64,000 nt of DNA from Scalindua sp964437425 (lineage in GTDB: Bacteria; Planctomycetota; Brocadiia; Brocadiales; Scalinduaceae), in assembly GCA_964437425.1 (NCBI GenBank), contig CAYTGO010000008.1, positions 3,671-67,670 on the forward strand, given 5' to 3'. A program made the translations under genes and the position numbers. The notes below the pieces were generated by a model. The model did no database searches. It was not told the DNA's origin and worked only from the letters and a program-made list of their open reading frames with translations. Every line of letters starts with the position of its first letter. Position 1 is the first letter of the stretch. This document shows, piece by piece, positions 43,449 through 52,428 of the stretch.

Positions 43449-44471
43449 ATGTCTATCAAAAAATCGAGGAGAGAATTCCTAAAAGATGCAACTACTATAG
43501 GAACCGGGCTCTGCACTTCATCTCTCTTGTTAAGTAACAATTACTTCCTCAAGACTCTTTACGCAGAAGATAGAGCATCATTAAGATCAAAAGTAATACT
43601 GGCAAAAGACAAACGATTCATAAATGCTAACGGAGCAGTAGATGCGTCTGTTATCAGTATGGCCATAGACAGCGCACTATTAAAAATTACGAATTCAAAA
43701 AAACCTCTAGACGCATGGAGAAGCCTCTTCAACAAGAATGATATTGTAGGCATTAAACTTAATTGCTTGGCTGGAAACAGGTTTTCACCTCATACTCAAA
43801 TAGTTGAAGCGATCATAAACGGTGTAAAATCCACCGGTGTGAGAGAAAGTAACATAATAATATTCGAAAGATTCAACAGAGAGCTGGAAAATGCCGGATT
43901 TAACATTCGTAGAGGAAGCAATGGCTTCAGGTGCTTTGGCACAGATGATCTCCCTTCAGGTGGGTACGACTCCAGGCCACTGATCATGGGTAGCATTGGA
44001 AGCTGCTTCAGTAAGATAGCATCATCACTCTGCACGGCAATAGTAAATGTCCCGGTACTAAAGGATCATGATCTCGCAGGCGTATCTATAGGGATGAAAA
44101 ACTTCTTTGGAATTATACATAACCCTAATAAATACCACGATAGTAATTGCAATCCTTACGTTGCCGACCTCAACAGCCATCCCTTTATAAAAGACAAGTT
44201 AAGATTAATTGTCTGTGATGCTCTGAAAGCGCAATACCATGGTGGTCCGGCCTTCAAGCCACAATGGACGTGGGATTTCCAGGGAATGTTGATAGGAACT
44301 GATCCTGTTGCTCTGGATCGTGTCGGAACCCAGATTATTGAGAAAAAAAGAAGAGAGGTGAACATGTCATCTCTTAAAGAGGCGGGGAGAGAGCCAAAGT
44401 ACATTCAAACTGCGGCACGTTTAGGCCTGGGAGTTGACGATCCGTCGCTAATAGACGTCATAGCTATATAG
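43449..44471 (+). CDS. Tat-exported DUF362 protein
   Basis: A 340-residue protein. The N-terminus SRREFLKDATTIGTG is a twin-arginine signal, so a cofactor-bearing or folded protein is exported. The body matches DUF362: DIVGIKLNCLAGNRFSPHT, NVPVLKDHDLAGVSIGMKNFFGII and GTDPVALDRVGTQII. No ferredoxin motif is present, unlike DUF362 proteins fused to one. Function of the family is unknown. rmlB follows after 13 bp on the same strand. Confidence 0.78.
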   Translation: MSIKKSRREFLKDATTIGTGLCTSSLLLSNNYFLKTLYAEDRASLRSKVILAKDKRFINANGAVDASVISMAIDSALLKITNSKKPLDAWRSLFNKNDIVGIKLNCLAGNRFSPHTQIVEAIINGVKSTGVRESNIIIFERFNRELENAGFNIRRGSNGFRCFGTDDLPSGGYDSRPLIMGSIGSCFSKIASSLCTAIVNVPVLKDHDLAGVSIGMKNFFGIIHNPNKYHDSNCNPYVADLNSHPFIKDKLRLIVCDALKAQYHGGPAFKPQWTWDFQGMLIGTDPVALDRVGTQIIEKKRREVNMSSLKEAGREPKYIQTAARLGLGVDDPSLIDVIAI

Positions 44472-44484
44472 AAAGGTATCACTG

Positions 44485-45540
44485 ATGTATAAAAACTTGT
44501 TAGTTACCGGTGGATGTGGTTTTATCGGAGCAAACTTTATCCGTTATCTCCTTGAGGAATCTGATTTTTCAGGAAGGGTAATTAATATAGACAATCTGAC
44601 TTACGCCGGAAACCCTGATAACTTAAGCGGAATTGAGGAAGGCTTTCCTGACAGATATAGATTTGACAAGATTGACATATGTGATAAAGAAAAAGTTACA
44701 AAAATATTCGACAAATATCAAATTGACAGCGTTTGCCACTTTGCAGCAGAATCTCATGTTGACAGATCTATCGTCAACCCTGACACATTTATTCAGACCA
44801 ACATAATTGGAACCTTTAATCTGTTAGAAATTGCCAGAAGCCAGATGGACAACATCAAGCTTTTTCACCATGTCAGCACAGATGAGGTTTTTGGTAGTCT
44901 GGGCAAAGAAGGCTTTTTTACGGAAGAAACGTCTTATAAACCTAACAGCCCTTATGCTTCATCCAAGGCATCTTCTGATCACCTTGTGAGGGCATACTAT
45001 AAGACCTATGGCCTTCCCATTACAATATCCAATTGCTCCAACAACTATGGCCCATTCCAGTTTCCTGAAAAAATGATTCCCCTGATGATCCTTAACGCCA
45101 TTGAGGGTGAATCTCTGCCTGTTTATGGCGATGGCCTACATATCAGAGATTGGTTATACGTGAGAGATCACTGCACAGCAGTCTGGATGATTATGAAAAA
45201 AGGAAATCACGGCGAGACGTATAATGTCGGTGGCAATAATGAATTGGAAAATTTGAAACTTGTTGAGATGATTTGTGAAATACTGGACGAGCACAAAAAG
45301 ATGCCAGATCATCACCCACGAAAAGAGTTGATTACGTTTGTAAAGGACAGGCCGGGGCACGACAGAAGATATGCAATTGATTTCAGCAAATTGAAAAATA
45401 CCTTAGGTTGGTCTCCGGAGGAATCATTTGAAACAGGTATCAAAAAAACTATCCAGTGGTATCTTGAAAATACGAGTTGGACAGACAGGGTGAAAAGCGG
45501 TGAATACCTATCATGGGTGAAGTCACATTACGATGTTTAG
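44485..45540 (+). CDS. rfbB: dTDP-glucose 4,6-dehydratase
   Basis: A 351-residue short-chain dehydrogenase-type enzyme. NAD motif TGGCGFIGANF, HVSTDEVFGSLG and catalytic YASSKASSD (Y-x3-K) are complete, as is HVDRSI. It converts dTDP-glucose to dTDP-4-keto-6-deoxyglucose in the rhamnose pathway. Length is typical. rfbC follows 64 bp later, but rfbA and rfbD are not in the window. Confidence 0.93.
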   Translation: MYKNLLVTGGCGFIGANFIRYLLEESDFSGRVINIDNLTYAGNPDNLSGIEEGFPDRYRFDKIDICDKEKVTKIFDKYQIDSVCHFAAESHVDRSIVNPDTFIQTNIIGTFNLLEIARSQMDNIKLFHHVSTDEVFGSLGKEGFFTEETSYKPNSPYASSKASSDHLVRAYYKTYGLPITISNCSNNYGPFQFPEKMIPLMILNAIEGESLPVYGDGLHIRDWLYVRDHCTAVWMIMKKGNHGETYNVGGNNELENLKLVEMICEILDEHKKMPDHHPRKELITFVKDRPGHDRRYAIDFSKLKNTLGWSPEESFETGIKKTIQWYLENTSWTDRVKSGEYLSWVKSHYDV

Positions 45541-45604
45541 TCATTAAAATTAATATAAAAACCGTACCTAACAAGTAAATTTTAATAAAATGGAGATTTA
45601 GAAA

Positions 45605-46165
45605 TTGTCTATTAAATGTACTGAAACAGATCTTCCCGGCGTCTTACTGATTGACCCCAGGGTCTTTGATGATTCCAGGGGGTTTTTCATGGAAACGTTC
45701 CATCAGAAGAAATATGCTGAAGCAGGCATTGATCATTCCTTTATTCAGGATAATTATTCACATTCAACGCGAGGGACTCTAAGAGGTCTACACTATCAAC
45801 TGAACCACCCACAGGGCAAATTGGTTTATGTTATTACGGGTGAAATCTATGATGTTGCTGTTGATATACGCCGAGGCTCTCCCGGGTTTGGCAAATGGAC
45901 AGGGCAGTATCTTTCCGACAAAAACAGAAGACAGATTTTTGTTCCCGAAGGTTTTGCTCACGGTTTTTGTGTTCTCAGTGAAACTGCAGACGTATTATAT
46001 AAAACAACAGATTTGTATAACCCTGATGATGAATATGGAGTGTTATGGTCTGATCCGGCAATCGGAATAGACTGGCCTGTAGAGGTACCAGTTGTGTCAG
46101 ACAAAGACAAACTATTTCCGGGACTAAAAGAGGCACCTGAAACAAATCTTCCAATTTACAAATGA
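45605..46165 (+). CDS. rfbC: dTDP-4-dehydrorhamnose 3,5-epimerase
   Basis: A 186-residue cupin enzyme. Family marks are DSRGFFMETFH-like (DDSRGFFMETFHQKKY), QDNYSHSTRGTLRGLHYQ with the catalytic His, and VPEGFAHGFCVLSE. Start is TTG at 45605 with GGAG nine bases upstream. It follows rfbB and acts next in dTDP-rhamnose synthesis for surface polysaccharide. Confidence 0.92.
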   Translation: MSIKCTETDLPGVLLIDPRVFDDSRGFFMETFHQKKYAEAGIDHSFIQDNYSHSTRGTLRGLHYQLNHPQGKLVYVITGEIYDVAVDIRRGSPGFGKWTGQYLSDKNRRQIFVPEGFAHGFCVLSETADVLYKTTDLYNPDDEYGVLWSDPAIGIDWPVEVPVVSDKDKLFPGLKEAPETNLPIYK

Positions 46166-46271
46166 TGTACCCACACGCAGAATGACGTAACGCTGAGCGG
46201 AGTCGAAGTTCTATAAATATTGAAATGTCTATACATCAAGTTAGACTTCTAATTTATACGGTACAAATAAT

Positions 46272-47648
46272 TTGAAAGAAAATGCAAACCTTGAGCTAGA
46301 TGACGGTGCAAAGATTGCGGTCTTAGGAGGAGGCCCTGCAGGTTCATTTTTCAGTATTTTTGCCCTTAAACTAGCTAAACAAATTGGAAAGGACATTGAC
46401 CTTACTATTTATGAAAGCAAAGACTTCTCACACGACGGCCCTTCCAGCTGCAATATGTGTGCGGGGGTTATCTCTGAATCCCTGGTACAAATGCTTGCTA
46501 TCGAAGGGATTTGCCTGAAGTCTCCGATCGTTCAACGCGCCATTGATACCTACTGTTTTCAGACAACCGGTGGAGATGTATTTCTTAACAGCCCCAGTAA
46601 GCAGAAAGGAATTGCTACTGTTTATAGGGGAGGAGGTCCGGTTAATAAAACAGCATCAGAAACAGACAATGAACACGAGACTGAAAGAAAGAGCTTTGAT
46701 GATTTCCTATTGGATTGTGCAGAAAAAGAAGGTGCAAAAGTTGAAAACATAAGAGTAGAAGATATCAAGCTGAATGACGGAAGGCCCATAATATTTTCAA
46801 AGAAAGGCCAGCTTCCGGATGCTGATCTCGTAGTTGGCGCCTGTGGAATAAATACAAAAACCACTCAGGTATTCGAAGAACTCGGAACTGGCTATACCCT
46901 CCCTACCACAATCAAGGCGTACCAGTCAGAGATACACATAGGAGAACAACATGTATCAGATCTGTTTGGTAATGCCGTATACGTATTCCTTATCAACCAA
47001 CCTGGAGTAAAGTTTGCTGCTATAACACCGAAAGGTTCGTATGTAACCATTAGTATGCTCGGTAAAGATGTAACCAGACAAACCGTAATGGATTTCCTCA
47101 ACCACCCTGAGGTAAGGAACAAATTTCCTGATTCATGGAGTATTCCCGATGCTTTCTGTCGTTGCATACCAAAGATTAATGTGGGAGCCGCCAGTCACCC
47201 TTTCTCCGACAGAATAGTAATGATAGGAGATGCAAGTTCTGCACGTTTATATAAAGATGGAATTGGTTCCGCTTATCTTACAGCAAAGGCAGCGGCTAAC
47301 ACTGCGATTCTATATGGAGTAAGTGAAACGGATTTCCGTAAGTACTACTATCCATCATGCCGTAAAATCAATCGAGACAATCTTTTTGGCAAGATAATGT
47401 TTTCGTTTACAGATATTATTAATCAGACACCTATCCTTCGTGAGGCACTGTTAAATGCTACACGATATGAACAAATACATCCTGAGACCGGTTTCAAGTG
47501 CAGTACAATACTGTGGGATACGTTCACAGGCAATGAACAGTACACAGATATTTTTCTGCGAGCATTTAACTACAAACTGTTACTAAGGATCCTAGTAAAT
47601 ATCTTTAATGCTATTTTTATTCGATTTAAAAAATCTGGAGATAATTAA
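46272..47648 (+). CDS. Geranylgeranyl-reductase-like flavoprotein
   Basis: A 458-residue FAD-dependent protein. It has the dinucleotide motif VLGGGPAGSFFSIF, the SSCNMCAGVISES segment seen after the FAD fold in geranylgeranyl-reductase relatives, and the second FAD motif RIVMIGDASSARLYKDGIGSA. A C-terminal amphipathic helix could touch the membrane. It may reduce or modify an isoprenoid or lipid. Start is TTG at 46272; no good ribosome site is visible. The next gene begins at its stop (TAATG), so the two are coupled. Confidence 0.72.
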   Translation: MKENANLELDDGAKIAVLGGGPAGSFFSIFALKLAKQIGKDIDLTIYESKDFSHDGPSSCNMCAGVISESLVQMLAIEGICLKSPIVQRAIDTYCFQTTGGDVFLNSPSKQKGIATVYRGGGPVNKTASETDNEHETERKSFDDFLLDCAEKEGAKVENIRVEDIKLNDGRPIIFSKKGQLPDADLVVGACGINTKTTQVFEELGTGYTLPTTIKAYQSEIHIGEQHVSDLFGNAVYVFLINQPGVKFAAITPKGSYVTISMLGKDVTRQTVMDFLNHPEVRNKFPDSWSIPDAFCRCIPKINVGAASHPFSDRIVMIGDASSARLYKDGIGSAYLTAKAAANTAILYGVSETDFRKYYYPSCRKINRDNLFGKIMFSFTDIINQTPILREALLNATRYEQIHPETGFKCSTILWDTFTGNEQYTDIFLRAFNYKLLLRILVNIFNAIFIRFKKSGDN

Positions 47649-48058
47649 TGAAGGACGAAGAAGGTTCTTTAGGAAAGAACTATAAGGATGGAGACAATAT
47701 ATTCAAAGAGAATTCTGTAGGCAGAGAGATGTATATTATCTTAACAGGAAGAGTTAAAGTAATAAAAGAAAAAGAAGGTGTGGAAACTACACTTGCAATC
47801 CTGGAGGAAGGAGATTTTTTCGGAGAGATGTCACTGTTTGACAATAACCCGCGTTCTGCTACCGTAAAGGCGATGGGAAATGTAAAACTTCTAGAAATAA
47901 ATCAGAAAAATTTCTTAAAAAAAATCAGTAGAGATCCCAGCTTAGCATTCAGGATGCTGGAAAAAATGAGTCAACGTATCAGAAAAACAGATGACAAAAT
48001 TCTAAATTGCACCGTAGAAATAAAAGATTTTATTGAAGATCATCAGGAGTTTATTTAA
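47648..48058 (+). CDS. Stand-alone cyclic-nucleotide-binding domain protein
   Basis: A 136-residue cNMP-binding domain. The phosphate-binding cassette is complete (FFGEMSLFDNNPRSATV, with the Glu and Arg that hold cyclic nucleotide). There is no DNA-binding domain; a helical tail (MSQRIRKTDDKIL) follows. It may control its partner, the flavoprotein, whose stop overlaps its ATG by one base. A possible source of ligand is the cyclase at 37787. Confidence 0.82.
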   Translation: MKDEEGSLGKNYKDGDNIFKENSVGREMYIILTGRVKVIKEKEGVETTLAILEEGDFFGEMSLFDNNPRSATVKAMGNVKLLEINQKNFLKKISRDPSLAFRMLEKMSQRIRKTDDKILNCTVEIKDFIEDHQEFI

Positions 48059-48277
48059 AGAAAGATTCTTTCCATGTTAAGCTATTTAAGATAAAATACT
48101 TCAAATAGCACAGCTAATCGCTATATCTTCTACACCAGATCTTTGCAGAAGATATAGCTTCATTTATAGAAAATCCTTATCTATTACATTCTAGCGGTGT
48201 ACGTATGTATTCAGAATATTTTTATAATCCTACTAACTATTATTAACTAAAATCTGTAAAAGTTGAGAGACGCACTT

Positions 48278-50608
48278 ATGTCACAATCAAATCGTTACCA
48301 CCCTAATATTAAAAAAATTATATCTTTAAATAAACTTGCTGAAGAATACTATGACAACGACGATCTGCAAAAAGCGTATAAAGCCTGCATGAAAATATAC
48401 GAATTAGAACCCGCACCTGACATCCTTAGACAAAGCGTAGACCTGGGTACAGAACACATGCGCTACCATGTAATATTGGGTGAAATTTGCTACATTAATG
48501 GTGATTTTCCAAAAGCAATAAAGATCATGAACCGTCTTAAGTCCATTGGTAAGCATTTTTCTGACAAGTACATTGTACTAGCCAATATACACCTGAAAAA
48601 TGGAGAATACACTAAAGCTCTTCAAGAATATGAAGAGATGACCGTAGAATGCCCTCAGCGCTTTAAATCAGTAAAGAGCGGATTATTAGAAATTATTAAA
48701 CTGAACCCTTTTATCGAACGATCTTACAAACAGTTACATGACTTATACAAGAAGAGAGGCAAAGAAGATTATTTAATCTCTGATTTTAAACACAAAGCTA
48801 AAGGAGATGAACACAATAGGCAAAACCTTCTTAATGTGCTGGAGCATCTTTATTACCTTACCGGACAAACTTCTCAAGCCATACCTCTTCTGATTAAGCA
48901 CCAGGAACTATATCCTAATGATGCAATCCCTTCATTCCTTCTGGGCAAAATCTACCTTGAGTCCCGTAAGTATTCTGAAGCAATTATTCAATATAAGAAG
49001 GTAGCTGAATTAGCCCCGTCAAGAAAAGCAGATATTATCTCGTCAATAGAAAAGACAGTAGACAATAAAGAGGCTGATAAAAATATTATTAATTTCCTGA
49101 TTGATTCCTATATAGACGTTGGCAATCTTGAACAAGCTGAAATAAGGCTTGATCACCTTATGGAAATGGAGCCAGACAATACAAATTACCAAAACAAAAT
49201 GGAGCAAATCCTTACCAAATCTATTCCAGGTTCCTTTCATAACAACTTACTGGATCTCTCTATATCAAAAAGCGAGAAACTGATAAAACTAAGACCAAAA
49301 GACACAAGATACAAGAAAATGCTTAATGATATCAGGAGCTTAAATGCACGAAGAAAAATCACTGAGTACGAAAACAAACTGAAAGATGGTAATCTTAACG
49401 AAGATGAGGAGAGTAGACTTAATTTTGATTTAGCAATGCTTTATACGGATGCAGGCACAAATGAAGAGCGCGTAATCTCGCTCTTACAGAGCGTTGCCAA
49501 TTCTAACTCCAGCAAGAAGGTTGAGGCACTCTTACGATTAGGCCTGAGCTTCCTTGACAAAGGACATAGTGACTATGCTATTAACAATTTCAATAAAATT
49601 TCAGCACTATATGTACCCACCAAGGAAAAACTACGACTTTTTTACCAGATAGCCGTTGCATGTGAGAAAAAGAATTTACTCGATAAAGCTCAATATTATT
49701 ATGACAAAATCCTTTCTATTGATTTGCAGTACAAGGATGTGTCAGAACGGCTGAGTACAATCTCCTCTTTGACCAAATCTGATAAAGGCGAAGCTTTAAT
49801 GACAAATTTGAACCAGCGTTTCGAAAACATCATGAGGTTTGGTGAAGATAATATCTGGGTCTTCTACAAAGCAGCAAGTAAGTCGCTTAAACGTAAAGTT
49901 GTTATCAATGTAATCAAGGATGACTTCAGCCATAACCAGAACGCAATAGCACGTTTTATTACGGAAATACAATCTATAAGCAAATTCCAACATAAGGGAA
50001 TAGTCAAAGTATCTGATGTTAATATGGATTCACTTTTCTATATTGTAATGGAGTATATTGATGGTGAAAGTCTTATGTCTATTAAGAGTAAGAAGCAATT
50101 CTCCTGGCAGGAGGTGATAAGAATTGCTATAGATATCTGTGATGCTATTAAATGTGCCCATAAACATAATATCATTCACGGAAGTCTAAAGCCAAATCAC
50201 ATAAGATTAACAAAAGATAACTCTGTGAAAATTACTGGATTTGGGCTGTTGCACATCACCAATGGTACTATTGTTAATAAAACAGACCAGGAAAAAGAAT
50301 TGCCTTATGCGTCACCGGAACAAATTAGAGGAACAGAAGAAGAGGTAGATGAAAGAAGTGATATTTATTCACTGGGAATAATACTTTATGAGCTGCTTAC
50401 TGGGAATTTACCTTTCCATGAAGAAGATATTGCGAATAAGCATGAAAATGAACCACCAAAATCCCTGAGTAAAGAAAACCCGGAAATACCAAAATGGCTA
50501 GACCAGATTATACTGAAATGCCTGGAAAAGAGCCCTTCTGACCGTTACCAGGAAATGGGCTATCTACAGAAATCACTAGAGTCATATTCCAAGTTCTACC
50601 TGGATTAA
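48278..50608 (+). CDS. TPR protein with C-terminal pseudokinase domain
   Basis: A 776-residue protein. Residues ~10-510 hold many TPR-like helical pairs (FLLGKIYLESRKYSEAIIQYKKV is a clear unit). Residues ~515-775 have a Ser/Thr-kinase fold, with KFQHKGIVKV, YIVMEYIDGESL, YASPEQIRG and DERSDIYSLGIILYELLTG. The catalytic residues are lost: the VAIK Lys is N544, HRD is HGS (634-636), the KPxN Asn is H641 and DFG is GFG (654-656). It should bind partners rather than phosphorylate. ATG at 48278 is preferred to the TTG at 48263. Confidence 0.85.
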   Translation: MSQSNRYHPNIKKIISLNKLAEEYYDNDDLQKAYKACMKIYELEPAPDILRQSVDLGTEHMRYHVILGEICYINGDFPKAIKIMNRLKSIGKHFSDKYIVLANIHLKNGEYTKALQEYEEMTVECPQRFKSVKSGLLEIIKLNPFIERSYKQLHDLYKKRGKEDYLISDFKHKAKGDEHNRQNLLNVLEHLYYLTGQTSQAIPLLIKHQELYPNDAIPSFLLGKIYLESRKYSEAIIQYKKVAELAPSRKADIISSIEKTVDNKEADKNIINFLIDSYIDVGNLEQAEIRLDHLMEMEPDNTNYQNKMEQILTKSIPGSFHNNLLDLSISKSEKLIKLRPKDTRYKKMLNDIRSLNARRKITEYENKLKDGNLNEDEESRLNFDLAMLYTDAGTNEERVISLLQSVANSNSSKKVEALLRLGLSFLDKGHSDYAINNFNKISALYVPTKEKLRLFYQIAVACEKKNLLDKAQYYYDKILSIDLQYKDVSERLSTISSLTKSDKGEALMTNLNQRFENIMRFGEDNIWVFYKAASKSLKRKVVINVIKDDFSHNQNAIARFITEIQSISKFQHKGIVKVSDVNMDSLFYIVMEYIDGESLMSIKSKKQFSWQEVIRIAIDICDAIKCAHKHNIIHGSLKPNHIRLTKDNSVKITGFGLLHITNGTIVNKTDQEKELPYASPEQIRGTEEEVDERSDIYSLGIILYELLTGNLPFHEEDIANKHENEPPKSLSKENPEIPKWLDQIILKCLEKSPSDRYQEMGYLQKSLESYSKFYLD

Positions 50609-50628
50609 TCTGGAAGAGTCTCGTTTTT

Positions 50629-52188
50629 TTAATTGTTATCAGTCTTTTCCAGACCATATTTTTTTATGCGATATCTTAATTTGTCGCGACTAAGTCCTAA
50701 CAACCGTGCAGCCATACTCTGGTTCCACGAACATTCAAGAAGCGTTTTGAAAATAACATCCTTTTCCATCTCAGAGATAGATTTAGTTTTTTCAGGTTCT
50801 ACAATCTGCCTATCAAATATGCCTTTTTTTCTATATTGAATTTCGTCCGGCAAGTCACTGATATGAATGATATCATCATCTGCCAAAACGACGGCCCTTT
50901 CAACAATATTTTCTAACTCTCTTATGTTACCGGGATAGTCATAACTTATTAAAGCATCCATACACTCTTTATCAAACTTTTGCGCTGACTTGCCTAACTC
51001 ACTACCGTATTTATCAAGAAAGAATTCTGCAAAAGCGGGTATATCTTCCCGTCTCTCTTTTAATGGTGGTAGCTGGAAGACAATAACTTTGAGTCGGTAA
51101 TATAGATCTCTTCTAAATAGGTTTTGCTCTACTGCTTTCTCTAAATCACTGTTTGTTGCAGCTATTATACGAATATCTGTTGAAATAGTCTTGGTGCTAC
51201 CCACTCGCTCAAATACCTTTTCCTGTAGTATTCTCAGAAGCTTAGTCTGTGTAGATTTATCAATTTCTCCAATTTCATCCAGGAAAACAGTCCCACCATC
51301 AGCAAATTCAAACCTTCCGATTTTTAGTTTGTCCGCACCTGTAAATGCGCCTTTTTCATGCCCAAACAATTCACTTTCCAACAGTGTTGGTGATAAAATA
51401 GAGCAATTAACGGTAACAAACGGATTGTCTTTCCGGCTGCTTTGCTCATGAATAGTACGTGCAATAATACCCTTGCCGGTTCCCGACTCTCCAAGAACAA
51501 GAACATTGCTTTTTGTATCCTTCAGCTTATTAACAGATTGTAATATTTTCTTCATTTTCGCGTTCTTGCCAATTACGATCTCTTCTGAACCCAACTCTGA
51601 TTTAAGCGCATAATTAGTTCTCTGTAAGTTATCATAACTCTTGGCATTTGAAACTGACACAGCAGCAAAATTGCTCATTATTGTAGCAACTGCAATATCA
51701 TCTTCATTGAACAATGTACCATCACGCTTATTCAACAACTCAACACAACCGATTGTCTTGCCTTTTATACACAATGGAACACACAAAACACTCTCAGTTT
51801 TGAAACCGGAGACTTTATCAATTTCTTCAAAGTGGTGTGGACTTTTCTTTGCATCAAAAACTACAACTATTTTTCCTGTACCTATACAGTGTCCGGCAAT
51901 ACCCTTTGCCATCGGAAACCTGATATTTGAAATCACATCAGAGGCAGGACCTGTTGCGTATCGAATGACCAGGTCCTCATCAGAATCACATAATATAATG
52001 GATGCCGCAACAGAGTTTGTCAGTTTAGATGCATGAAGTATAACCTGTTCTAACACATGGTTTAATTCCAGTTTAGAATTAATGATAGCACTCGCCTCAA
52101 GAATATCGTGCAAATTAGCTTCCCTCAGACTAGTGCTTCTGACAATATCATCAATGTTTAAGGTTGTTGTCCCATCCAATTTACGCAT
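50629..52188 (-). CDS. GAF-domain sigma-54-dependent activator
   Basis: A 519-residue regulator: GAF domain (about 25-190), AAA+ domain (about 210-440) with GESGTGKG, GAFTGA and VFLDEIGEID, and a Fis-type DNA-binding end (MAARLLGLSRDKLRYRIKKYGL). It activates sigma-54 promoters in response to a small-molecule or redox signal at GAF. ATG at 52188 is chosen because GGAGG lies upstream. It converges with the pseudokinase gene with only 20 bp between stops. Confidence 0.9.
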   Translation of the reverse strand: MRKLDGTTTLNIDDIVRSTSLREANLHDILEASAIINSKLELNHVLEQVILHASKLTNSVAASIILCDSDEDLVIRYATGPASDVISNIRFPMAKGIAGHCIGTGKIVVVFDAKKSPHHFEEIDKVSGFKTESVLCVPLCIKGKTIGCVELLNKRDGTLFNEDDIAVATIMSNFAAVSVSNAKSYDNLQRTNYALKSELGSEEIVIGKNAKMKKILQSVNKLKDTKSNVLVLGESGTGKGIIARTIHEQSSRKDNPFVTVNCSILSPTLLESELFGHEKGAFTGADKLKIGRFEFADGGTVFLDEIGEIDKSTQTKLLRILQEKVFERVGSTKTISTDIRIIAATNSDLEKAVEQNLFRRDLYYRLKVIVFQLPPLKERREDIPAFAEFFLDKYGSELGKSAQKFDKECMDALISYDYPGNIRELENIVERAVVLADDDIIHISDLPDEIQYRKKGIFDRQIVEPEKTKSISEMEKDVIFKTLLECSWNQSMAARLLGLSRDKLRYRIKKYGLEKTDNN

Positions 52189-52428
52189 AATTTCCTCCAA
52201 TAATTATAATAATGTAGCATGCTATAAGTTTAATACTCAAAAGTCAACTATTTTTGGGTAAAAACTGGGGATTATCGCCCAATAAATAAAAGTATCTTTA
52301 TCTCTGTATAAATGAATACAACCGCATTCCTGGCCTGTTTCAAATACTATTGAAGTTGACAAGTATTCTAATTTTTGATAAGTTCAATCGACTATAATGC
52401 AGCTAACACCTTATGATAAGTATCTATC

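Noticed and set aside
43334..43537. 67-codon plus-strand frame before and over the DUF362 start
   Set aside because: It overlaps the Tat signal of the DUF362 gene in another frame and has no ribosome site or family resemblance.
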